Assembly: GCA_963738325.1 (NCBI GenBank)
Contig: CAVTWD010000001.1
Coordinates: 248,001-312,000, forward strand
Direction: 5' to 3'
From: CAVTWD01 sp963738325
GTDB taxonomy: Bacteria > Actinomycetota > Acidimicrobiia > Acidimicrobiales > Ilumatobacteraceae
Length of the DNA: 64,000 nucleotides
Of this stretch, positions 1 through 8,257 are shown in pieces. Every line of letters begins with the position of its first letter. Position 1 is the stretch's first letter. The notes under the pieces are model-generated. The model saw nothing but the letters and a program-made list of their open reading frames with translations. It was not told the origin of the DNA and searched no databases. A program made the translations under genes and the position numbers.

Positions 1-1158
1 GCCGGCCCGCAGCTGCAACGAGGCGGCGGCTTCCCACGAGTGAGCGAAGCGGTGGATTCGGGTCACCTCGTGGACGCGGCCGGTGACGCACAGCTCGTTG
101 AACAGCCCGCCTCGGCCGACGGCCTGCAACTGACGGGGATCACCGACCAACACGACCCGCCAGTCCTCGTGGTGGGCGAGGTGGACAAGCTGGTGGAGTG
201 TGGAGGTGCCGATCGTGCCGGCCTCGTCGACGATGACCGTCGTCCCGGCGGGCAACCGGTAGCGGTCGAGGGGTGGACGGTCGGCGCGATGCCAGTCGTG
301 GAGCAGCTTGGCGACGGTGTCGGCGGCGATGCCGCTCTCGCGTCCCAACACGCGGGCCGCCTTGGCCGTCGGCGCCAATCCGAACACCGGCCGCTGCTGT
401 GCGACGAGGTCGTCGACGGCGCGCTGCAGCATCGTCGTCTTGCCCGCCCCGGCCGGACCGACGACGATCACCAGCGCATCGGTGCCGGCCACCGCCGCGG
501 CGGCAGCGGCCTGCAACGGGTCGAGGCCGTCCCGATCGACGCCGGTCGACGAGTTCGGGTCGTCGGCTTGAGCGTCGATCGCCCACGCAAGGACGCTCTC
601 TTCTTCGGCGAGGATGGCGTTGCTGGTGGTGTGCGCGGCGGTCGGTTCGAGCCACACCGAGCGGCGATCCGACCCGCGCCGGCGGGTTTGCTCATTGGGC
701 GGGTCGAGATCGAGGCAGCGTTCGATGACCTGATCGGCGGCTCGTTCCAGAGCCCCGGCCCACCGCTGTCCCGACATCGAGGACATGGCGGGTTGGAGGT
801 CGCAGATGGCGCGTAGCACTTCGGCACGGGTCCACGTCGAACCCGAGGCCGAGAGGTGATCGACCACCCGCTCCACCGTCACCGGCGGCGCCCCGCTACG
901 CCTTCGACCGACGGAGGTCAGCTCGGCGACGAGGCGATCGGCCGTCCAGCCGAGCTCGGCTGCCTCGGTCTGCCACCGTGTCCGCAGATCCGGGACGGCC
1001 TCTCCGGTCTTGTGGCTGCGCGTGTCAGCGGACGCCTCCCGGCACAGCGCGGCCCGTTCCCAACGGGTCGGGTCCCGACCCTGACGAGCACGGAACTCCT
1101 CGACCTTCGCGGCGAGCGCGGCGTCGACCTCGGCTCCAGTCGGCGACCGACGGCACCG
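1..1158 (-). pseudogene. TrwC/MobF conjugative relaxase, helicase-region remnant
   Basis: Read on the minus strand, this open frame gives the central part of an actinobacterial TrwC/TraA-type relaxase and runs off the left edge, so its C-terminus is outside the window. Visible in order are a linker typical of this family (HKTGEAVPDLRTRWQTEA, STWTRAEVLRAICDLQP), a Walker A loop GPAGAGKTT near 430-455, a Walker B-like VDEAGTIG near 190-220 and the helicase motif VLVGDPRQLQAV near 120-155. The family normally has an N-terminal relaxase domain with HUH histidines and a catalytic tyrosine. Here the frame is closed by a TAG at 1159-1161 only about 35 codons before the linker, and the helicase gene ends 75 bp further on, so the whole relaxase domain is missing. 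No convincing start codon was seen. It is probably a leftover of an integrated conjugative element. Confidence 0.75.
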
Positions 1159-1234
1159 CTAGCGGGCGCCTCGCCGCCCCCCAAGCTCGACGTCGGCGGC
1201 CTCCATCGCCGCGTCCGTGTTCGGGCGGGCGGCG

Positions 1235-3817
1235 CTAGTTCAGGACCGCCAGGATCTCGTCGCCGTAGCGTTCGAGCTTGGTGGGCCCCATCCCTTTGAC
1301 CCTCCCGAGCTCGAACAGCGACCGAGGGGCTTTGGCCGCGATCTCGGCCAGCGTGCTGTCGTGCATCACGACGTAGGCGGGCACGCCGTCGGCCTGGGCG
1401 CGCTGGCGGCGCCATGCCTTGAGGGCATCGACGACGGGACCGTTCGCCGGGTGTGAGGCGGCGCTCGGCGCGCTGGGCTTGTCCCGCTGACGACCGCGTA
1501 CCACTGGCGAGTCGCCGTGCAGCTCGGCGACGAAGGGCGACGGCTCGGCGGCCGGCGTGATGATGGTGCAACGGGAGGAGCAGCGCGTGATGGCGACGTG
1601 GAAGACCCGCCGCTCTTCCTCCACGTCCTCGGCCAGGCGGTGCGGGAACTGGTGGGCGCCGGCATCGTGCACCACGATGTGAGGCCATTCCCGGCCCTTG
1701 ACTCGATGCACAGTGGCCAGGCGGACACCGGCGTCGTCGCCAGCCCGGTCGAGCTCGGTCCGGAGCCACGACGGGAAGCGGACCGGCTCGGGGCAGAGCG
1801 GCGCGAGCTCGATGAGGGCGTCGAGATCGTCGAGGTGGCCCGACTGCTTCGGCGTGCGTTGGAAGCCGTCGAGGGCGGCCATCGAGTCGTCGAGCCCGTA
1901 GCTCCGCACTGCCCGCAACAACGCACCGGTGTCGGCACGGGCTCCGACGCACATCAGATGTTCGAGATCGGCGACGAACTGGTCCACCTTGTCGCCGTCG
2001 CGCCCAGCGAGCCGGCGGGCGAGGCGCTGGAGAGCGGCGATGGACCGCTGTTCGGCCATCCAGTCGACGAGCTTCGCCGACCGCCCCCGCGCCGGCCGGC
2101 GGGCGGCTTCCCGGATGTCGCCGGCGTGGAGCTGGGTCGGTGTCGTGGCCAGCCGTAGCCAGGCCAGCGCCGCCCGCACCCCCGTGCGCTCGAGCCACCG
2201 TGCGTCGGTGGCGCGCTCGACGGGCACGCCGCGGTCTCGCAACGCCAGCTGTGGACCGACGAGGGTGGCGTTCACGCGGGTCAGCACGGCGACCTGCGCA
2301 GGCTCCACACCGGTACTGAGCGCGGCGGCCACGGCGTCGGCGGTCGCCGCCAGTGTGTCGTCGGTGCTGACGACGCGCAGCGTGTCCGGGTGGTCGTCGC
2401 GTCGCGGGTCGGGCCGGATCACCTTCGGCACCCGTCGCCGGTTGTGGACCAGCATCGTGGCGGCGGCGCGAACCACCGCCGGCGGGCAGCGGTAGTTGAC
2501 CTCGAGCGGATGGTCGCCCGCGCCGGGGAACAGGTCGTGGTAGCCGATCAGCCAATCCGGGGTGGCGCCGGCGAAGCCGTAGATCGTCTGGTCGTCGTCG
2601 CCGACACCGAAGACGGCCAGATCGGGCGAGGCCAGCAAACGGACGAGGAGGAGGTGCGCGGGTGCGAGATCCTGGAACTCGTCGACGAGCATCAGCCGGC
2701 AGGCGTGCTGGGCCGCGGCCCGTACGTGGGGCTCGGCAAGCAGGACCTCGATGGCGGTGGCGATCTGCTCGTTGAAATCGAGGGCGTGGCGGTCCGCCAG
2801 GATGGCGCGATAGCGATGGAGAACGGCCGCCAGACCGTCGACGTCACCGTTGTAGCTGGCTTCGACGGCAGTCGGCGACCGCAGGCCGAGGCGCACTTCG
2901 GCGAGAGCGTCGAGCCACGGTGCCAGCGGGTCGGTGTTCAACCGCTTCGGAACCTCGACGAGGCCGCTCAGTATCTGGCGCACCGCCCGTTCGTCGAGCA
3001 CCCCGTAGCGGCCGCCGCGGGGCGCGAACGGTGCCCGGCCGTCGAGCACGGCCAACCCCAAGGCGTTCAGCGTGCGTACCTGGAGACCGTTGAGGTCGCT
3101 CGTGCGATCGCGCATCTCGGCCGCGGCCCGCTCATTGAAGGCGACCAGCGTCACGGCCGACGGTGGCACACCCCACCCGTGCAAGAGCAGGCGGGCTCGC
3201 TCAGTCAGCACCCGTGTCTTGCCCGAGCCGGCCGGCGCGATGATCCGGGCGGCGCTGCTCCCGTGGAGCACGGCCGCCAGCTGATCAGGCCCCAGCTCCG
3301 CCGAGCACGCATTGATCCCGAGCGGTACCAGCTGGCCGCGCTCCAGGGCGACGCGGTGCACGACGGGAACGCCGCCCGTCTCGACGACGGACAGCGGCCC
3401 GCCGTCACACCATGCCGGCGTGCCATCGGGGAGCGCGACGTCGGCGCGGCCGTCAACGGTCGCTGCGGCCCGGACCGCGGCGTCCGCCCACCGCCAGCGG
3501 GGGGAACCCGGAGCCCGGCCGTCGACCGAGTTGGCCCACACGAGATGGTGGAGCAGATCCGGCTCGACCAGACGAGTCGGTTCGTGCGACCACACCGGGC
3601 CGTCGACGACGAGTGGGACCGCCTCCCAGTCGTCGGCCATCTCGAACACGGTCCGCGCCCGGGCATGCCAACGCTCCAGCAACAGCGGCACCTGGGCGAC
3701 GGCAACGGCGTCGACGCGGACCCGCTCGGCACCGTTCCACGGAGCGGGCGCGACCTGCCCGACACGCACGACAAGATTGCGCCCGAGCGCATCTGGCCCG
3801 GCGAACCAGCCGCTCAA
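1235..3817 (-). CDS. UvrD/PcrA-type superfamily 1 DNA helicase with C-terminal HRDC domain
   Basis: An ATP-dependent 3'-5' DNA helicase of about 860 residues for repair or recombination. Superfamily 1 motifs are clear: Walker A in IIAPAGSGKTRVL (about residue 196), motif II LMLVDEFQDLAP (about 380), motif III GVGDDDQTIYGFAGA, motif IV region EVNYRCP, motif V ATVHRVKGREWPHIVV and motif VI EEERRVFHVAITR. An HRDC-like nucleic-acid-binding domain occupies the last 75 residues (KGMGPTKLERYGDEIL). The 200 residues before Walker A are not the usual UvrD start and may be a lineage-specific N-terminal domain. The start is uncertain: I chose TTG at 3817, which overlaps the stop of a short upstream frame starting with GTG at 3894; a single-base indel joining the two is equally possible. 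Open sequence further upstream overlaps the divergent hydrolase gene and is rejected. Confidence 0.8.
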   Translation of the reverse strand: MSGWFAGPDALGRNLVVRVGQVAPAPWNGAERVRVDAVAVAQVPLLLERWHARARTVFEMADDWEAVPLVVDGPVWSHEPTRLVEPDLLHHLVWANSVDGRAPGSPRWRWADAAVRAAATVDGRADVALPDGTPAWCDGGPLSVVETGGVPVVHRVALERGQLVPLGINACSAELGPDQLAAVLHGSSAARIIAPAGSGKTRVLTERARLLLHGWGVPPSAVTLVAFNERAAAEMRDRTSDLNGLQVRTLNALGLAVLDGRAPFAPRGGRYGVLDERAVRQILSGLVEVPKRLNTDPLAPWLDALAEVRLGLRSPTAVEASYNGDVDGLAAVLHRYRAILADRHALDFNEQIATAIEVLLAEPHVRAAAQHACRLMLVDEFQDLAPAHLLLVRLLASPDLAVFGVGDDDQTIYGFAGATPDWLIGYHDLFPGAGDHPLEVNYRCPPAVVRAAATMLVHNRRRVPKVIRPDPRRDDHPDTLRVVSTDDTLAATADAVAAALSTGVEPAQVAVLTRVNATLVGPQLALRDRGVPVERATDARWLERTGVRAALAWLRLATTPTQLHAGDIREAARRPARGRSAKLVDWMAEQRSIAALQRLARRLAGRDGDKVDQFVADLEHLMCVGARADTGALLRAVRSYGLDDSMAALDGFQRTPKQSGHLDDLDALIELAPLCPEPVRFPSWLRTELDRAGDDAGVRLATVHRVKGREWPHIVVHDAGAHQFPHRLAEDVEEERRVFHVAITRCSSRCTIITPAAEPSPFVAELHGDSPVVRGRQRDKPSAPSAASHPANGPVVDALKAWRRQRAQADGVPAYVVMHDSTLAEIAAKAPRSLFELGRVKGMGPTKLERYGDEILAVLN

Positions 3818-3894
3818 CTCGTGACCTCTTCGGCAGAGAAGCCGGCCCACGCGCCAGCGCGCAACGCGACGACGTCGACCCGCGGCTTCGACAC
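3814..3894 (-). CDS. 26-codon frame ahead of the helicase: leader peptide or true N-terminus
   Basis: GTG at 3894 is preceded by a strong Shine-Dalgarno (GAGGGAGGGG, about 8 bases upstream) and opens a 26-residue frame beginning VSKPRVDVVALRAGAW. It ends at a TGA that overlaps the TTG used here as the helicase start. Either this is the real N-terminus of the helicase and one base is wrong near 3820, or it is a short translated leader coupled to the helicase. The excellent ribosome site and the frequency of indels elsewhere favour the first option. Confidence 0.4.
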   Translation of the reverse strand: MSKPRVDVVALRAGAWAGFSAEEVTS

Positions 3895-4073
3895 GCCTCG
3901 TTCCCCTCCCTCTGTAGTCGCTCCCGTCGTGCACCTTAGGACCGAAGCCGCCGAGGCCGCCGGGCCGCGGTGGAGCAGCTCGCAACACGATGAGTTCCCG
4001 GCTCTTTGCCCGTCCAACCCTTGAACGTTGTCTTGCGGCGGGAGGCGGAATCGGCCACGTAAAGGGAGGCGAG

Positions 4074-4922
4074 GTGGCTGAGCGGATGATCGAGGCGCAC
4101 GGCGTCGAGCTCTGCACGGAGCGCTTCGGGGACCCGGCCGATCCCCCGATCCTCCTCGGGATGGGCATTGGCGCCTCGATGCTCTGGTGGGACGAGGACT
4201 TCTGCCGGATGCTCGCTGTTGGAGGACGGTTTGTGATCCGCTACGACCACCGGGACACCGGCAGATCGGTGACCTACGAACCGGGACGTCCTGGCTACAC
4301 CGGAGCTGACCTGGTCCGCGATGCCGCCGGGGTGCTCGACGCCTATGGGCTGGCCGCGGCCAACGTGGTTGGCGTCTCGGCGGGCGGCGCATTCGCGCAG
4401 TTGCTTGCGCTGGACCACGCCGATCGAGTCCTCTCCCTGGTCCTCATCAGCACATCACCGGCAACGCCCGGTCACCGCGAGCTACCACCAGCGACGGAGG
4501 AGTTCCGGCGTTTCGTTGCGAATGCGGAAGTCGACTGTTCGAGCGCCGAGTCGGTGATCGACTACGTGGTGGGCTACTCGCGGGTGCTGGTGGGACGCGA
4601 GCGACCGTTCGACGAACCGGCGATGCGCCAGCTCGTCCGGCGTGACGTCGAGCGCGCCCGCAACATCGCGTCATTGCGGAACCACGACATCATCCCGAAC
4701 GACGAGCCGACACGCGAGTCGCTCGCGTCGATCGCGGCGCCGACACTGGTCATCCACGGCACCGCGGATCCGATGTTTCCCCTCGCCCACGGCGAAGCGC
4801 TGGCCGACGAGATTCGCGGGGCAACACGCTTGGTACTCGAGGGAGGCGGGCACGGCATCCATCGAGCTGACTGGGAAACCATCGCCGACGCCATCCTCCA
4901 CCACACGGCCACCGCCGCTTAG
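4074..4922 (+). CDS. alpha/beta hydrolase
   Basis: A soluble alpha/beta-hydrolase fold esterase or hydrolase of about 282 residues, similar in layout to aclacinomycin methylesterase-like enzymes. The nucleophile elbow is GVSAGG (Ser about residue 102), the acid is probably the Asp of HGTADPMFP (about 231) and the histidine lies in GGGHGIH (about 260). The oxyanion region GMGIGASMLWW and the strand RYDHRDTGRS are also typical. GTG at 4074 was chosen because AAAGGGAGGCGAG lies just upstream; a longer in-frame ATG at 3990 would overlap the divergent helicase region. The natural substrate cannot be told from sequence. Confidence 0.85.
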   Translation: MAERMIEAHGVELCTERFGDPADPPILLGMGIGASMLWWDEDFCRMLAVGGRFVIRYDHRDTGRSVTYEPGRPGYTGADLVRDAAGVLDAYGLAAANVVGVSAGGAFAQLLALDHADRVLSLVLISTSPATPGHRELPPATEEFRRFVANAEVDCSSAESVIDYVVGYSRVLVGRERPFDEPAMRQLVRRDVERARNIASLRNHDIIPNDEPTRESLASIAAPTLVIHGTADPMFPLAHGEALADEIRGATRLVLEGGGHGIHRADWETIADAILHHTATAA

Positions 4923-4928
4923 GTTCGG

Positions 4929-5530
4929 TCACTCGACGCGAAGGACCTTGGCCGTGTCCAGCCGGGCGGCGCCGCGGGCTGGCCACACCGCGAGGAGCGC
5001 CAGCATGCCGACGGCGATCGCTATGAGGGCCAGCAGGAGGAGACCCGCCAGCGGACCGACGTACACGAACGACAGCGAATCGGCCACCAGCCGCCAGATC
5101 TGCCGGCCCACCGCCGTGCCGAGCGGAATGCCCACGACCAGCGCCACTGCGCCTATGACGGCGGCCTGCCAGCCCACGCACGACGCTGCCTGTCGCGGCG
5201 TCAGCCCGAGTGCTCGCAGCACGGCCACGTCTCGCCGGCGCGACGGCACTCCCGTCAACAGTGCGTGGGCCACGGCACCGATGGCCAGCAGCACGAGGAA
5301 GGCGGCCAGCCACAGCGGCAGGCTCGAACGTGGGCGAGGTTGGCGACGTCCGGCGGCTGGATCGGGGGTGACGCGCCGAAGCCCTTCGTGGCGAGGTCGG
5401 CGACGACCGGGTCGATGGGCAGCCCGGGCCGGATACGGATCAGCGCTTCGTCCTCGCTCAACGCACTGGTCGGGGCCACGGCACTCGCCGTACCGAACGC
5501 GCTCGCGCGCGGTAACGGGGGCCGCCGGAT
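4929..5530 (-). pseudogene. FtsX-like ABC permease, C-terminal remnant
   Basis: Only the C-terminal third of a MacB/FtsX-type permease is present. The final frame gives two to three membrane segments and the conserved turn RRRDVAVLRALGLTPRQ, then a last helix ending LDTAKVLRVE. Upstream, the matching sequence (DEALIRIRPGLPIDPVVADL) is in another frame, so there is a frameshift near 5325. No ATPase, no N-terminal membrane segment and no start were found, and upstream similarity fades near 5530. The combination of truncation and frameshift points to real gene decay. It converges on the hydrolase gene with six bases between stop codons. Confidence 0.65.
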
Positions 5531-5670
5531 CGAACGCCCTCGCGCGGCTGAACAGGCGCCAGACCGAGCGCGCCCTTGCAGGCAGCGAGGAGTTCGACGC
5601 GAGACCGCGCGGCTCGGTCGGTAGCCGATGTGGGTAGGTTGCCGTGGTCGGCGAACGTGAGGAGGGTGCG

Positions 5671-6345
5671 GTGTCCGAGCCCATCTACTTCGACGAGCCG
5701 CCCGCCGCGCGGCGACTCTTTGCCTCGACGAGCTTCGCATGGTTATGGCTGCTGTTGCGCCTCTATCTCGGCTGGGAATGGCTGGTCTCCGGCTGGGGGA
5801 AGACCTTCGGTGGCGCGATCACCTGGAAGTTCTGGGACTGGGGCAGTGACCAGTACTCGCTCACCGGCACGGCCAACTGCGGCTGGATCCGCTCCTGCGT
5901 GGTGAATGGCCAGACCGTGGCGCGGGGTAGCGCCGTCCAAGGCTTTGCCTCGTCGGCGGTGCAGAACGCGAAAGGCCCGCATCCTGACGTGGCGTACTCG
6001 TGGTACGTCGACTTCCTGGAATGGGTGCGCGACCACGGCTACAAGTTCCTCGGCCCCGCTGTGGCCATCGCTGAGCTCGTGGTCGGCGTGTGCCTCATCA
6101 TCGGCCTGCTCACGGGGATCGCGGCCTTCGTCGGGGCGGTGATGAACTTCAGCTACGTCTTCGCCGGGTCAGCCGGTGTCAACCCGCTGTTCATCATCAT
6201 CTCGCTGCTCCTGATCATGGCCTGGCGAGTGGCCGGGTGGTACGGGCTCGACCGGGTCGTGCTGCCGAAGCTCGGCACGCCGTGGCAGCCGGGCACGCTC
6301 TTCCGCAGCAAGAAGCCCGCCTCGGTGCCCGTGGAAGGGACCTGA
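5671..6345 (+). CDS. DoxX-family integral membrane protein
   Basis: About 224 residues with four predicted membrane helices (starting WLWLLLRLYLGWEWLVSGWG and later FLGPAVAIAELVVGVCLIIG). The charged WEW..GWGK start of helix one and the AELVVG helix are typical of DoxX/DoxD proteins, some of which are the membrane part of thiosulfate:quinone oxidoreductase. A roughly 60-residue outer loop with two cysteines (NCGWIRSC) sits between helices one and two. GTG at 5671 was chosen because GAGGAGGG lies 4-12 bases upstream. There is no DoxA-like partner or sulfur gene nearby, so a redox role is only family-level inference. Confidence 0.75.
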   Translation: MSEPIYFDEPPAARRLFASTSFAWLWLLLRLYLGWEWLVSGWGKTFGGAITWKFWDWGSDQYSLTGTANCGWIRSCVVNGQTVARGSAVQGFASSAVQNAKGPHPDVAYSWYVDFLEWVRDHGYKFLGPAVAIAELVVGVCLIIGLLTGIAAFVGAVMNFSYVFAGSAGVNPLFIIISLLLIMAWRVAGWYGLDRVVLPKLGTPWQPGTLFRSKKPASVPVEGT

Positions 6346-6494
6346 GACCTCCAGTTCGGCGCCGTGGTGGCGGTGACCCGGGATGGCCCACCAACCCAGG
6401 GCCGCGATCGCCAGGGTTGCCAGACCGGCGCGACCCACGATGGCCAAGGCGGCTGCCAACCGGCGCGGCCGGCGCAACGAGGAGCGAGCAAGCT

Positions 6495-7790
6495 TCAGCC
6501 TCGAGGGGCGCGGCTGCGGTTCCCGCTCAGGGAACGCGCCTTCAGCTCGGGGCCCGGCCCGTGCTCGGGCCGTAGGGGATGGAGGGCGGCGGCCGCCGCT
6601 CCGTAGCGGGCGGCGAACGGCGATGCGGTGATGCCATGGGCCACCACGCTCGCCACGACCGTGATCATCACGGCGGCGAGCACGCGATAGGCATCGGGCG
6701 CGTCCAGGGTGTCGACGGCGAGCAACGCGAAGATGACCGATGCGAGTCCACGCGGCCCGAACCAGCCGATGAAGGCCACGGTGCGACGATCGAGGCCGAG
6801 CCCCAGGCAGGCGATCGCGACCGGAACCATGCGGATGACGGTGAGGGCCAGCACGGCGAACACCACGTCCTGCCACCGCGCGTGCTCGAACGCGGGCACC
6901 AGCATGGCCGCGCCGACCAGGAACCACATGAGGAGGGACAGCACCTCGCCGGCCACATCGGTGAACCCGATGGTCGGCTCGAGATCGGAAGGGAGCAGAC
7001 TCCCGAAGGCGATACCGGCCACGAAGGCGGCGATGAAGCCGTTGGCGCCCACCTGGACCGTGCCGGCGTAGGCGAGCAAGGCCAACGCGAGCGGGGTCAA
7101 CGGACGGAAGGCCGGGGCGCTGAGCCCTCGGGCCACGGCCACTCGCACGAGCACCGCGCCGCCCACACCGATGGCGATCCCCATGCCGGCGCCGGCGAGC
7201 AGGTCGACGACGGCGGCGGCGACGCTTTGGGCTCCGTGGATCGACTCCGCCGCCGCCGCGCCGGCGAGGAAGACACCGACGAAGGGTGTGGCGATGCCGT
7301 CGTTGAGCCCGCTCTCGACGTTGAGCACCCGGCGGATCCGTTTGGGCACTCGCGTGTCCTGCAGGATGACTGCTCCGAGGGCGGCATCCGTCGGCGCCAC
7401 CGCCGCCGCGATCACGGCCGCCACCCACAAGTCGGTGCCGTGGTACAGGCCCGCCGCGGCGAGGAAGCCGAAACCGATCGTCAGCGGCAGGCCGACGCCG
7501 AGGAGCCGGAGGGGCAGCGCGGCGTCGGCCCGGAGCTCCTTGACGTTGACCCGCGACGCGTCGACGAACAACACCAATGCCAGCGTGATCTCGGCGATGC
7601 TTCGGGCGCTCGACGACCGGAGTTGGACGTCGATCAGCGACAGCGGCCCGTAAGTGAAGACGAGGCCGAGCGCCACGAAGGCCGTCGGTGCACTGATGTC
7701 GAGCCGCTCGAGCCGCGCGGAGAGAAGGCTCCACAGGATCGCGCTCACGGCCACCACGGCCACGGCGGCTGGGTCGAGCCCGTGTTCCAT
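6495..7790 (-). CDS. CPA1-family Na+(K+)/H+ antiporter
   Basis: 431 residues with about 12 hydrophobic segments, matching NhaP-type cation/proton antiporters. The ion-site helix is seen as VAPTDAALGAVI (the family TD motif) followed by ESGLNDGIATPFV, containing the conserved ND pair. Helix-rich C-terminal half with GWFGPRGLASVIFALL is also diagnostic. The last 35 residues are hydrophilic and basic. It stands alone, convergent with the DoxX gene; the 149 bases between the two stop codons hold no recognised gene. Role: pH and sodium homeostasis at the plasma membrane. Confidence 0.88.
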   Translation of the reverse strand: MEHGLDPAAVAVVAVSAILWSLLSARLERLDISAPTAFVALGLVFTYGPLSLIDVQLRSSSARSIAEITLALVLFVDASRVNVKELRADAALPLRLLGVGLPLTIGFGFLAAAGLYHGTDLWVAAVIAAAVAPTDAALGAVILQDTRVPKRIRRVLNVESGLNDGIATPFVGVFLAGAAAAESIHGAQSVAAAVVDLLAGAGMGIAIGVGGAVLVRVAVARGLSAPAFRPLTPLALALLAYAGTVQVGANGFIAAFVAGIAFGSLLPSDLEPTIGFTDVAGEVLSLLMWFLVGAAMLVPAFEHARWQDVVFAVLALTVIRMVPVAIACLGLGLDRRTVAFIGWFGPRGLASVIFALLAVDTLDAPDAYRVLAAVMITVVASVVAHGITASPFAARYGAAAAALHPLRPEHGPGPELKARSLSGNRSRAPRG

Positions 7791-7884
7791 CGTGAGGCCA
7801 GCTACTCGCGGCCCGCTAGCCCGCGGTCCTCATCCTCAACCGCACCCGAGCGTCCGAGCCCGTCGACAGAGTGACCGCAAGATC

Positions 7885-8098
7885 GGCAACAGGGCTCGAC
7901 CTCGGTGCGGGCGGCGGCCGGCAGGGCTATGAGGCCCACATGGGGTTCCGTTGCCGTGCGACAGCACGAGCTGATGCTGCGCGGCGAGCGGGGCCAAGGC
8001 CTCGCCGCGGCACGGACGTTGGCCCGCCGGACGTCGACGTTCATGGCCTCGCCTCGCTTCCGCAACGCGTTCCTGCCTAGCGCCACCAGGATTCGCAC
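7885..8098 (-). pseudogene. arcC: carbamate kinase N-terminal remnant with two frameshifts
   Basis: Starting at ATG 8098, the minus strand reads MRILVALGRNALRKRGEAMN..VRRANVRAAAR, then shifts frame to EALAPLAAQHQLVLSHGNG and shifts again to HVGLIALPAAARTEVEP. Joined, these match the first 70 or so residues of bacterial carbamate kinase, including the substrate loop SHGNGPQVG, here SHGNGTPHVG. Similarity stops near 7885 and nothing of the remaining 240 residues is present before the antiporter gene begins at 7790. The glycine after VALG is replaced by Arg. Two frameshifts plus loss of three quarters of the gene indicate a real pseudogene. The rest of this gap (to 8257) holds no recognised gene. 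Confidence 0.65.
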
Positions 8099-8257
8099 GG
8101 TGCCCTTTCAGGTGCCCGACGGTGTGACGAGCAGCGCCTCGGTGATGTGCAGTCGGGGAGGAAGGAAGCCGCGGTGACCCACGTTGTGCCTCGTCGTTCG
8201 TAGTTGGCGCTCGACGGTTCCTGACAGCATGATCATGGCCGACATTCGGGAGGCGAG

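Noticed and set aside
2390..4024. Long open frame on the plus strand opposite the helicase gene
   Set aside because: Antisense frame kept open by high GC at third positions; no recognisable domain, while the minus strand has complete helicase motifs. The same holds for plus-strand frames at 40-816 and 14554-16959 and the minus-strand frame at 16193-18514.
6169..6494. Minus-strand frame with a hydrophobic stretch between the DoxX and antiporter genes
   Set aside because: Overlaps the DoxX coding sequence, has no ribosome site, and the hydrophobic part is too short for a confident membrane protein.
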